A stretch of 7,073 nucleotides of DNA from JBFXAN01 sp050184225 (GCA_050184225.1 JBFXAN010000255.1:1-7073); one strand, 5' to 3'. Shown: positions 1 to 5,916, counted from the stretch's first letter. The notes: generated from the letters alone by a model not told the origin. Translations and numbers: made by a program.

Positions 1-2
1 TG

Positions 3-302
3 CAGGAGCTAGGCTACGCCGGCGCTTTCTACCCCGGCCTCATTGCCCAGGCCGGCGTCCGCGCGTCGTGGGAGTACGCGCACGACTTCAAGGAGCGTGG
101 TGTCGAGGCGGAGATCGAGTGGCGACAGCGGCAGTACAAGTATCCGATGCCGCACACCTTCGATATCGTCGGCTTCCCGCAGGTGGCCGAATGGGAGCAG
201 ATGTACCTTCCCAAGGACTTCCTGGAGAAGTACGAGGATTCGATTGGCGGCTACGATCCTCGAGCGAGCCGGTATGAGGCGGCATTCACGGCACCACGCT
301 AG
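3..302 (+). CDS. Isocitrate lyase/PEP mutase family protein, C-terminal part
   Basis: The reading frame is open from the window edge to a TAG at 300-302 and gives 99 residues; the N-terminal two thirds lie outside. Visible features match the C-terminal end of the isocitrate lyase/phosphoenolpyruvate mutase superfamily. A strand and helix begin ELGYAGAFYPG, like the 'elG...v.yPg...ra' segment of 2-methylisocitrate lyases and carboxyphosphonoenolpyruvate mutase-like proteins. A helix follows (about residues 20-33), then the terminal helix with the family-like FDIVGFPQVAEWEQMY (residues 53-68). Family members cleave or rearrange C-C or C-P bonds of 2-oxo or hydroxy acids with Mg2+ at the mouth of a TIM barrel. 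The catalytic loop (KKCGH/KRCGH) is not in the window, so lyase, mutase and oxaloacetate decarboxylase cannot be told apart. The tail after residue 75 is longer than in many members. The family call is fairly sure; the reaction is unknown. Confidence 0.72.
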   Translation, partial: QELGYAGAFYPGLIAQAGVRASWEYAHDFKERGVEAEIEWRQRQYKYPMPHTFDIVGFPQVAEWEQMYLPKDFLEKYEDSIGGYDPRASRYEAAFTAPR

Positions 303-520
303 TCAGGATCGCCGGCGCCTGCGAGATGCACGCGCCGGCTCGATCCCGTCCATCAGGTGATGAGGTACGACTGCTGGCTGACCGACGCTTCGGTCCGGCC
401 TGCGTCCGCGCGACTCCGCGAACGGCAACGTACCGATGAGAGCGGGTGCCGGTTGAGGCAACGGAAGCCATCAGCGTCTCCAGTGGCGACGTGTGATGTC
501 GTGTCCGCGTGGGTGCAAGC
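303..520. other. Intergenic region before the methyltransferase gene
   Basis: These 218 bases hold the hairpin at 306-346 and otherwise no convincing gene. Short frames crossing it on either strand are fragments in the shadow of the flanking genes. No convincing -35/-10 pair or strong Shine-Dalgarno was found before the next gene. The promoter of that gene is presumably here but was not located. Confidence 0.5.
306..346 (+). terminator. Strong 3' hairpin after the lyase-family gene, no U-tract
   Basis: Starting 4 nt after the TAG stop, GGATC plus GCCGGCGC (306-318) pairs with GCGCCGGC (332-339) and, after a 2-nt bulge TC, GATCC (342-346). Inside the loop TGC and GCA add three more pairs. The main stem has 13 base pairs. 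No run of T follows, so it is not a canonical intrinsic terminator; a terminator without a U-tail or an mRNA 3' stabiliser are both possible. Its position suggests the lyase transcript ends here rather than running on into the methyltransferase gene. Confidence 0.55.
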
Positions 521-1273
521 ATGAGCCAGATGTTGGACCAGCATGAGGAGCGCGGCGATCCCTGGGATCCCGAGCAGTACAACAAGTTCCGCGAACAGCG
601 GATGTTGCCATTCTGGGACCTATTGGCGCTCATCCGGCCCCGGCCCGGGATGCGGGTCATCGACCTGGGCTGTGGCACGGGCGAATTGACGGCGATGCTG
701 GCCCAGGCTATGCCCCGCGCCGGTGACCGGCTGACCTTCCGGCAGGCAGACATCCGAGATATCGACAATTTTGGCGACTATGACCTCGTATTTTCGAATG
801 CTGCACTGCAATGGGTGCCGAGCAGCGAAGGGCTGCTCGCCCGCATCGCGGCTGAACTGCGGCCGGGAAGCCAGATTGCAGTGCAGGTGCCCAAGCGAAA
901 CGGACATGTGGCGGGCGGGCTGGCGGCGGAGGTGGCAGCGGATGCCGCATTTCGCGATCGGCTGGCACCGCCTCCGCCGCGAGGTGGTGTGCTCAGCCTG
1001 GCCGAGTATTCGCAACTGTTCTATGACCACGGCTTTCGCGAGCAATCTTGCATCGAGAAGATTTACGGTCATGAACTGACGCACTCGACGGACGTGATCG
1101 AATTCCTCAAAGCCACCGGACTCAATCCCTACCTGTCGCAACTGAATGATGCTGGCAGGAGCGGATTTCTCGCCGCGTTCCGAGACCGTTTGATCGCTGC
1201 CATTGGCGACCGATCGCCGTACTTCTATCAGATGCCGCGCCTTCTGATCTGGGGACAGAAGTCATCTCTGTGA
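521..1273 (+). CDS. Trans-aconitate 2-methyltransferase-like SAM-dependent methyltransferase
   Basis: The product is 250 residues, close to Tam proteins as I recall them (about 252). Tam methylates trans-aconitate to its monomethyl ester in the cytoplasm, removing an inhibitor of the citric acid cycle. Family signs: PWDPEQYNKF (14-23) like the Tam start W.P..Y..F; SAM motif I IDLGCGTG (47-54); ADIRD (76-80); FSNAALQWVP (91-100), a Tam-like signature; FLKATGLNPYL (195-205); and a PRLLIWG terminal strand (239-245). Between motif I and ADIR it is about 18 residues shorter than E. coli Tam as I remember it. That removes the strand with the acidic residue that normally holds the SAM ribose, so activity is uncertain. 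The start is ambiguous: GTG 509, ATG 521 and ATG 530 share the frame and none has a good Shine-Dalgarno; 521 fits the family length best. Family call is good, substrate inferred. Confidence 0.8.
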   Translation: MSQMLDQHEERGDPWDPEQYNKFREQRMLPFWDLLALIRPRPGMRVIDLGCGTGELTAMLAQAMPRAGDRLTFRQADIRDIDNFGDYDLVFSNAALQWVPSSEGLLARIAAELRPGSQIAVQVPKRNGHVAGGLAAEVAADAAFRDRLAPPPPRGGVLSLAEYSQLFYDHGFREQSCIEKIYGHELTHSTDVIEFLKATGLNPYLSQLNDAGRSGFLAAFRDRLIAAIGDRSPYFYQMPRLLIWGQKSSL

Positions 1274-1443
1274 TGGCGCCGCGGGGCAACGGTCGATCGT
1301 TTTGTCATTGGCAGCATAGGCTCGACCCTGAGATCCTCTCAATGACACGAGGCGTCGTCGCACACGACGTAATGGTCGGCGGAGCGCACGTCGATCGCGG
1401 CTCACGCTGGTTGCTGGATGCCCGCGCATACTACGGCGCCTGA
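1273..1443 (+). CDS. Possible 56-residue small ORF overlapping the methyltransferase stop
   Basis: An ATG at 1273-1275 shares one base with the TGA stop of the methyltransferase gene (TGATG arrangement), and the frame stays open to a TGA at 1441-1443. About three quarters of its third codon positions are G or C, similar to real genes here, although this is not decisive in GC-rich DNA. The product is basic and aromatic-containing, with a C-terminal SRWLLDARAYYGA, and resembles nothing I recognise. There is no good Shine-Dalgarno at the usual distance, so initiation would have to be by coupling. It may equally be chance. It is listed because it fills much of the gap before the regulator gene. 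Confidence 0.22.
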   Translation: MAPRGNGRSFCHWQHRLDPEILSMTRGVVAHDVMVGGAHVDRGSRWLLDARAYYGA

Positions 1444-1462
1444 CTGACGAACGTCGATCGCG
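1388..1462. repeat. 12-bp direct repeat upstream of the LysR gene
   Basis: ACGTCGATCGCG occurs at 1388-1399 and again at 1451-1462, start to start 63 bp, about six helical turns. The core GTCGATCG is also found at 1292-1299. The core contains the palindrome CGATCG. The repeats lie between 70 and 145 bp upstream of the regulator's start codon, a plausible place for an operator. GATCG-rich words are common across this window, so chance is possible. Confidence 0.3.
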
Positions 1463-1513
1463 TCATATGGTCTCCAAGTTGAACCTCGGTACGCAAAGCA
1501 GCACACTCTACGC

Positions 1514-1521
1514 GGGAGGGG
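1514..1521 (+). promoter_or_regulatory. Ribosome-binding site of the LysR-type gene
   Basis: GGGAGGGG lies 9 nt before the ATG at 1531. It decides the start over the nearer out-of-frame ATG at 1524, which has no room for a ribosome-binding site. Confidence 0.75.
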
Positions 1522-1530
1522 ACATGCTTC

Positions 1531-2436
1531 ATGCGCATCGATGCGATTCGATCCTTCCTGAGGCTCGTTGAGGCAGGGTCCTATTCAAGCGCGGCCGATC
1601 TTCTCTTCATGAGCCCTACCACGCTGCACAGTCACGTCAAGTCGATCGAAGATGAGCTGAACATGGCGCTCGTGACGTTCGACGGAAAGCGGATGGAACT
1701 GACGCGAGCCGGGGCGGAATTCCTCCTCTTTGCCGAGCGTACGATTGCTGAGTTCGACGTGCTTCGTGACGGTCTTGCAGGTCTGACCCGTCCGACGCAG
1801 GCGACGCTCCGTGTCGTGTCGCTGTCGGCGCCCGCTGTTCATCTTCTGCCACCGGTCGTGGTTGCCTTCCAGCGCTCGCACCCAGATGTGCATGTCAGTG
1901 TGGACACCAGGCGCGCGGGTGAGGCGATTGCCGCGCTGGTCAGCAAGCAGGCCGATCTCGCAATTGTTCACAACGCGCATGCTGTCCATGTCCGCGATGT
2001 CTTTGTGACTTCACTCGTGTTCGAGGATCGGTTGACCGCGGTCATTCGCAGAGACTTGTATCAGCCGCCGGATATCGCGTTGATGGAGCGGTATCCGCTG
2101 GCTGTTCAACCCGCCTCGAATAGCCTCTCGCGTCAATATGTCGAGCGTTGGGCAAGGGAGCGCGACGTTCGGCTGCGCGGGCACTACGAACACGCCTCAT
2201 TCGATGGCATCCTTGCGTATGTGATGGCGACCGACTGTGTTGGAATCGTTGGCGGCTATGTGGTGTCAAGCAGCCCGATGGCGGCCATGATTCAGCAACT
2301 CGACCTGCCCTCCTTTGACCACGTGCGCCGCATCGTCGCGCTCTATCCGGCCACCAGCAATGAGACCGTACGGGCCTTCGTCGATTTCGTCTACGCATTC
2401 TACGCAGAGGATGCACTGGTCCGGGGAAGGAGTTGA
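1531..2436 (+). CDS. LysR-type transcriptional regulator
   Basis: The product is 301 residues, the usual LysR length. The N-terminal winged helix-turn-helix is clear: FLRLVEAGSYSSAADLL (9-25), then the recognition helix SPTTLHSHVKSIEDEL (28-43), then the wing ending LTRAGAEFL (58-66). A linker helix leads to a two-lobed periplasmic-binding-protein-like effector domain from about residue 90: LLPPVVVAFQRSHPDVHVSV (105-124, shown by its LPP..V..F...HP.V pattern) and ADLAIV (141-146). Such proteins bind DNA as tetramers and respond to a small-molecule inducer. The wing is slightly atypical: the usual LF.R is replaced by LVTFDGK. It converges with the transporter/CoA-transferase block and is not divergent to any gene here. 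If it controls that block, its site must be outside the window; autoregulation through the upstream gap is possible. Family is sure, target unknown. Confidence 0.93.
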   Translation: MRIDAIRSFLRLVEAGSYSSAADLLFMSPTTLHSHVKSIEDELNMALVTFDGKRMELTRAGAEFLLFAERTIAEFDVLRDGLAGLTRPTQATLRVVSLSAPAVHLLPPVVVAFQRSHPDVHVSVDTRRAGEAIAALVSKQADLAIVHNAHAVHVRDVFVTSLVFEDRLTAVIRRDLYQPPDIALMERYPLAVQPASNSLSRQYVERWARERDVRLRGHYEHASFDGILAYVMATDCVGIVGGYVVSSSPMAAMIQQLDLPSFDHVRRIVALYPATSNETVRAFVDFVYAFYAEDALVRGRS

Positions 2437-2492
2437 TCGATGGAGGTGTGCGCAATCTTCGCGAGCCGCTCCTCAGCTGTTCCGGATCGTAG
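2437..2492. other. Convergent gap, no terminator seen
   Basis: Only 56 bp separate the LysR stop (2434-2436) from the stop of CoA-transferase B (2493-2495) on the other strand. No stem with a T- or A-run is visible for either direction. Transcripts may therefore run into each other or end by Rho. Confidence 0.5.
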
Positions 2493-3572
2493 TCAATCGT
2501 CTCCCGCTGGCGCCTGTGCCGGCTCCAGGGAGGCCGCGGGATGAGACAGCACCGTTGGTCGCACTCCATCCGTGAGATATGGGGCGAGTGGGGTTCGCAC
2601 CCGACCCTTGCTTGTTGGGACGTCGGCGAAGAACGCTCGCTCCGAGAGCACCGGACACTCGAGCACGTCCGTGGTGGTCTGCACGTAGCCAAATGTAAGC
2701 CGCCAGGTGGCTGCATCATCGACCCACTCCTTGGCGGTACGCTCGCGGAGCCGCGGCGCGATCAGCGCTTGATGCTCATCCCAGTGCTCCATCCGCCGCT
2801 CAGGTGTGGAGAAGCGAGGTTCGGCAAGTTCCGGAATCCCCAGGAAAGCGGCGTACGTTTCGTAGTCGGCAGACGTGGGCGACGAAGGTCCTGCATAGAC
2901 CCACGTGTCTGATGCCTGTTCAATCCGGGTCATGCCGGCGACCGTGCCCTCTCGTGCATCGATCACACCCGTGTAGGCGTAATTCGTGAGCGACGGTGTG
3001 AGCATCGCCATGACAGCCTCTTGCTTGGAAATGTCGACTGTTGCGGGACCACCAGCGTAGAGCGCGGCACTCGTGGCGATGGCTGCCAGCAGTCCGCCGG
3101 TGAGCTGAGCCTGGAATGGGGCGAGTTGCACGGGCGGACGGTCGAATGTGCCGGTGAGGAAGAGCAATCCTCCCGCGGCGAGGTTCACCAATTCGCTCCC
3201 ATGCCACGAGGCCCACGGCCCATCCAAACCGAATTCACTGATACGGGTACGCACCAGCGACGGTCGATGCTCGAAGAGCACATCCTCGTCGAGCCCGAAC
3301 GCGGTGAAACCGGCCGGGCCAGCATCATCAATCAGTGCGTCCGCATCAGCCACGAGTCTGATGAAGTGCGCTCGATCCTCTTCACGCGCCAGATCCAGAA
3401 CGAGCCGAGACTTCCCAAGTTCGAGCAGTTCATCGATGATCTCATCGCCAGGTGCAACATTCAGGTGAGGAGCGCTCGTCAGCGCCACTCGGATCACATC
3501 GGCGCCGATCAGGGCTAACTGTTGCGCGCAGTACGCACCGGAGATGCCGGTGCTCATATCCACGACTCTCAC
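2493..3572 (-). CDS. CaiB/BaiF-type (class III) CoA-transferase family protein B, catalytic Asp replaced
   Basis: The product is 359 residues starting with GTG at 3572, chosen because GAGG (3581-3584) lies 8 nt before it and the protein opens in the family manner (VVDMSTGISGAYCAQQLALIGADVIRV in pattern). Further family marks: RLVLDL (56-61), the SEFGLDGPWASWHGSEL segment (112-128), a glycine-rich GGLLFLTG (134-141), and VDISKQEA (179-186). Class III enzymes move CoA between carboxylates through an aspartyl-CoA intermediate. At the expected Asp (FRC Asp169) this protein has QAQLTGG, with Gln156 in place of the acid. It also ends near residue 359 without the usual terminal GEHT..VL...LG helix. 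It is last in the minus-strand block, 10 nt after CoA-transferase A. Inference: either a non-catalytic partner of A or an altered enzyme. Family sure, activity doubtful. Confidence 0.88.
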   Translation of the reverse strand: MRVVDMSTGISGAYCAQQLALIGADVIRVALTSAPHLNVAPGDEIIDELLELGKSRLVLDLAREEDRAHFIRLVADADALIDDAGPAGFTAFGLDEDVLFEHRPSLVRTRISEFGLDGPWASWHGSELVNLAAGGLLFLTGTFDRPPVQLAPFQAQLTGGLLAAIATSAALYAGGPATVDISKQEAVMAMLTPSLTNYAYTGVIDAREGTVAGMTRIEQASDTWVYAGPSSPTSADYETYAAFLGIPELAEPRFSTPERRMEHWDEHQALIAPRLRERTAKEWVDDAATWRLTFGYVQTTTDVLECPVLSERAFFADVPTSKGRVRTPLAPYLTDGVRPTVLSHPAASLEPAQAPAGDD

Positions 3573-3580
3573 GACGGTTT

Positions 3581-3584
3581 CCTC
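3581..3584 (-). promoter_or_regulatory. Ribosome-binding site of CoA-transferase B
   Basis: On the minus strand GAGG sits 8 nt before the GTG start at 3572. It overlaps the stop codon of CoA-transferase A (TGA, 3585-3583), so a terminating ribosome can reinitiate directly. Confidence 0.65.
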
Positions 3585-4866
3585 AACTTACCGATCCACG
3601 TTCAACCATGCCGATCACGCGTTCCGGCTCGGGATCATGCCCCGCGGCGAGCCGCCAATCGCGCTTCCGGCGAATCATCTCCTCCGGTAACCGCGCCGTT
3701 TGTTCGCTCGGAATCTCAATCGGCACGCCGACGACACCGGATGTGATGAGTGTGTCGATCTCGGCGTCTGGCATCGCCAACCAGCGGGCGAGCACGTGAC
3801 GAGAATCCTGGCCAATTGCAGGCGCCTCGCGAAGCGGGGGACGGGGCAGACGATCAAAACGCCACGGCGAGGCGGCATGTGGGTGAGCGGCGAAGCCATT
3901 GACCGGCTTTTCGTGCGGGATCGGAGTGAAAGCTTGACGATGACGAAGCTGGGCGTTGAGGAAGAGATCACGAGACGTTAGTGCAGGCGCGGAGGCAATT
4001 CCCGCCCGTTGGAGCATCGCGACCGCCTCCTCAGCCGTCTGCTTCGCGGCCCAGCGTCGAAGCGCGGCAGTGAGGTCACTGGATGACTCGGTACCGATGA
4101 TGTTCGCCAGCGCGGTGCGTTGATCTTCACGGACCGATACGGCGAGCCATCGCTCGCGCTGGCACGTCTCGACGACATCCTGCAAGGCGAAAGCAGGGTC
4201 GTTGTTGCCGCGGCGTGTCTCCGGTCGTGTCGTGAGCGATGAGCGCGCCAGTGAGAGAAGCAGATGATACGTGTTCGCCTCATACATGGACAGGTCAATG
4301 TACTGCCCCTGACCGGTGGCCTGCCGGCGGTGGAGCGCCGCAAGGATCGCATGCGAGGCGTAGAATCCGCTGATGTTGTCCGCGTACACGACGGTGCCGG
4401 GACGGGTCGGCGGTCGATCGGAGTAGCCTATCGACTGCGCGTGACCGGATGCGGCCTCAATGCCGGGGCCGAAGGTCGGACGCTCGGACCACGCACCGGT
4501 CTGGCCATAGCCGCTGAGGGAGAGCATGACGAGATCTTCACGCTCGACCTTGAGTTGCTCGTAGGTGAGTCCGAATTGCCGCTTCACACGAGGGGTGAAG
4601 TTCTCACAGAGAACGTCCACTTTCCGAACGAGTGCCTTGAACAGACGCTGTCCTTCTGTGGCACGCAGGTCGACGGCGATGCTGAGTTTATTCCGTGCCA
4701 GGTCGTTCGCCAGGTAGCGTGGCCGCTGGCGCGAACGCACGTGCGATTCCAGGCGGATTACTGTGGCGCCCAGGTCGCCCAGCAGCCGGGTCGCCATGGG
4801 GAGCGAGACTGCCTGCTCCCAGGCAAGCACGGTAACACCAGCCAGTGGTAGGAACGGCTCAGGCAT
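3583..4866 (-). CDS. CaiB/BaiF-type (class III) CoA-transferase A
   Basis: The product is 427 residues. ATG 4866 is chosen because GAGGTG lies 7 nt upstream and the protein then opens MPEPFLPLAGVTVL, the standard family start; a longer frame reaching 4953 adds non-family sequence. Domains: Rossmann-like N-terminal part with LLGDLGATVIRLE (28-40), the ARNKLSIAVDL nucleotide/CoA-contact segment (57-67), ENFTPRV (88-94), SLSGYGQTGAWSERP (116-130), catalytic Asp163 in YADNISGFYA (161-170), then GQGQYIDLSMYEA (185-197). This matches formyl-CoA transferase-type enzymes, which transfer CoA between carboxylic acids in the cytoplasm. The terminal GQDSRHVLARWL helix (352-363) is present. About 47 further residues follow, basic and then acidic, beyond the usual family end. 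It overlaps the upstream small gene by 8 nt and precedes its paralogue B. Substrate cannot be read from sequence. Confidence 0.92.
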   Translation of the reverse strand: MPEPFLPLAGVTVLAWEQAVSLPMATRLLGDLGATVIRLESHVRSRQRPRYLANDLARNKLSIAVDLRATEGQRLFKALVRKVDVLCENFTPRVKRQFGLTYEQLKVEREDLVMLSLSGYGQTGAWSERPTFGPGIEAASGHAQSIGYSDRPPTRPGTVVYADNISGFYASHAILAALHRRQATGQGQYIDLSMYEANTYHLLLSLARSSLTTRPETRRGNNDPAFALQDVVETCQRERWLAVSVREDQRTALANIIGTESSSDLTAALRRWAAKQTAEEAVAMLQRAGIASAPALTSRDLFLNAQLRHRQAFTPIPHEKPVNGFAAHPHAASPWRFDRLPRPPLREAPAIGQDSRHVLARWLAMPDAEIDTLITSGVVGVPIEIPSEQTARLPEEMIRRKRDWRLAAGHDPEPERVIGMVERGSVS

Positions 4867-5029
4867 CGCCGGCCACCTCACATGAGGTGCCGGCAAATGC
4901 GGCGACCACCCCCTCTGGGTCGCGCGCGCACAACTCGATCTGAACCCTTCCACCGTTCAGGGCGGATGGCGCCTCGATGCGGACCCGGATCGGTGGGAGC
5001 TTCATCTCGGCGGTCATTGGTGTTTGCAT
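4859..5029 (-). CDS. Small 56-residue protein between permease and CoA-transferase genes
   Basis: ATG at 5029 shares one base with the TGA stop of the DppC-like gene (TGATG), has GAGGG (5039-5035) 5 nt upstream, and the frame ends at TGA 4861-4859, overlapping CoA-transferase A by 8 nt. GC at third positions is about 75% (42 of 56 codons). The product has no signal peptide or membrane segment. It is mildly acidic, with alternating hydrophobic stretches IRVRIEAP (14-21) and RVQIELCARDP (28-38) that look like two beta strands joined by SALNGG, and two cysteines (34, 50). I do not recognise a family. It is too well fitted between its neighbours to be dismissed: it could be a real small protein, a subunit accessory to the CoA-transferases, or mainly a translated leader that opens the hairpin before CoA-transferase A. 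ATG 5017 and 5005 are in-frame alternatives with weaker context. Confidence 0.62.
   Translation of the reverse strand: MQTPMTAEMKLPPIRVRIEAPSALNGGRVQIELCARDPEGVVAAFAGTSCEVAGDA
4868..4894 (-). promoter_or_regulatory. RNA hairpin burying the ribosome-binding site of CoA-transferase A
   Basis: Read as mRNA on the minus strand, GCCGGCACCUC (4894-4884) pairs with GAGGUG (4879-4874) and, after one bulged G (4873), with CCGGC (4872-4868); the loop is AUGU. This gives 11 base pairs with one bulge, ending one base before the ATG at 4866. GAGGUG is the Shine-Dalgarno of CoA-transferase A, so the folded form should block initiation. The whole hairpin lies in the last codons of the upstream small ORF, whose translation would open it. 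Confidence 0.55.
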
Positions 5030-5916
5030 CACGTCCCTCGTAGTCGTGGATCGAGCTGGTCGCGCAGCGCATCGCCAAGGAGGTTGAAGGCGAGCACAAG
5101 GATGAAGATCGCGAGGCCGGGGAAGATCGAGAGCCAGGGCGCCTGCTCCAACAGCGGTGCCCCCTGGTTCAGGATGCTGCCCCAGGTTGGCGTCGGCGGT
5201 TGGACACCAACGCCGAGGTAGCTCAAGCCCGCTTCCGCCAATACGGCAAAGCCGAGCCCGAGTGTCGCCTGGACGATGATCGGTGAGAGGCTGTTCGGTA
5301 GAATGTGGCGCGCCATGATGCGGCCGTCCGTGGCGCCGATCGCACGCGCCGCCGCAATGTACTCCCGCTCGCGCAGGGAGAGCACCTGGCTCCGCATCAG
5401 CCGGGCGTAGAGCGGCACACTGGTGATGCCGATCGCGATCATGACGTTGATCAGGCTCGGCTGAAGTACGGCGACGATCGCAAGCGCCAAGATGATGCTG
5501 GGAAAGGCAATCAGTGCATCCATCACGCGCATGATGACCTCGTCGGTCACACCGCGCGCATAGCCGGACAGCAGGCCGAGCGGCACGCCGATGAGCATGG
5601 CCACGCCGACCGCGATCACGCCAACGAGCAAGGAGATCCGGGCGCCAAACATGATCCGGCTGAGCAGATCGCGACCGAGTTGGTCAGTACCCAGCGGATG
5701 TGCGGCGCTCGGCGCCGAGAGCAGGGCGTTGTAATCCTGTTCAAGCGGATCGGCCGGCGCAAGCAACGGCGCAAAGATTGCCACGAATGCGATGCCGGCG
5801 ACGATCGCCAATGAGACGACACCTACCTTTGAGCGCGCGGCGATCTTCCGTCCAGTGCGAATCCAACCGGACCGGCGCGTGCCTGTAAGTGTGAGCGCTT
5901 GTGCACTATGAGCCAT
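5029..5916 (-). CDS. ABC transporter permease, DppC/OppC-like
   Basis: The product is 295 residues, normal for the family. ATG 5916 is chosen over an upstream in-frame start at 5982 because GAGG (5927-5924) lies 7 nt before it and the longer version would only read through the neighbouring gene. Segments: cytoplasmic N-terminus to about 30, TM1 about 33-53, the OppC N-terminal hallmark HPLGTDQLGRDLLSRIMFGAR (73-93, noted by HPLGTD and GRD.LSR), TM helices about 94-120, 132-153 and 155-170, the EAA coupling loop EYIAAARAIGATDGRIMARHI (185-205), TM about 210-236, and a last TM about 262-281 before the typical LDPRLRG end. With the DppB-like partner it forms the channel of a peptide/nickel/opine-type importer in the inner membrane. 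It overlaps the DppB-like gene by 11 nt and shares one base with the small gene that follows. Substrate unknown. Confidence 0.95.
   Translation of the reverse strand: MAHSAQALTLTGTRRSGWIRTGRKIAARSKVGVVSLAIVAGIAFVAIFAPLLAPADPLEQDYNALLSAPSAAHPLGTDQLGRDLLSRIMFGARISLLVGVIAVGVAMLIGVPLGLLSGYARGVTDEVIMRVMDALIAFPSIILALAIVAVLQPSLINVMIAIGITSVPLYARLMRSQVLSLREREYIAAARAIGATDGRIMARHILPNSLSPIIVQATLGLGFAVLAEAGLSYLGVGVQPPTPTWGSILNQGAPLLEQAPWLSIFPGLAIFILVLAFNLLGDALRDQLDPRLRGT

Noticed and set aside
1479..1507. TTGAAC and CACACT, 17 bp apart, as a promoter for the LysR gene
   Set aside because: The -10 match is poor, and a start about 7 nt downstream would place the ribosome site at the very 5' end of the mRNA.
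2042..2719. 225-residue minus-strand frame across the end of the LysR gene and of CoA-transferase B
   Set aside because: It overlaps two well-supported genes, its composition is Arg/Ser/Pro-rich shadow-like and it has no family signs. I also considered it as a frameshifted tail of CoA-transferase B but saw no family match.
4264..4851. 195-residue open frame on the plus strand opposite CoA-transferase A
   Set aside because: It is antisense to a gene with strong family motifs; its product has no recognisable domain and long opposite frames are expected in GC-rich coding DNA.
4867..4953. 29-residue N-terminal extension of CoA-transferase A
   Set aside because: The extension is not family-like and lies in a different frame of the small gene, while ATG 4866 has a good ribosome site and a family-standard start.
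5305..5814. 169-residue open frame on the plus strand opposite the DppC-like gene
   Set aside because: The product is rich in Arg, His, Asp and Gln, the typical mirror of membrane-protein codons; the real gene is on the minus strand.
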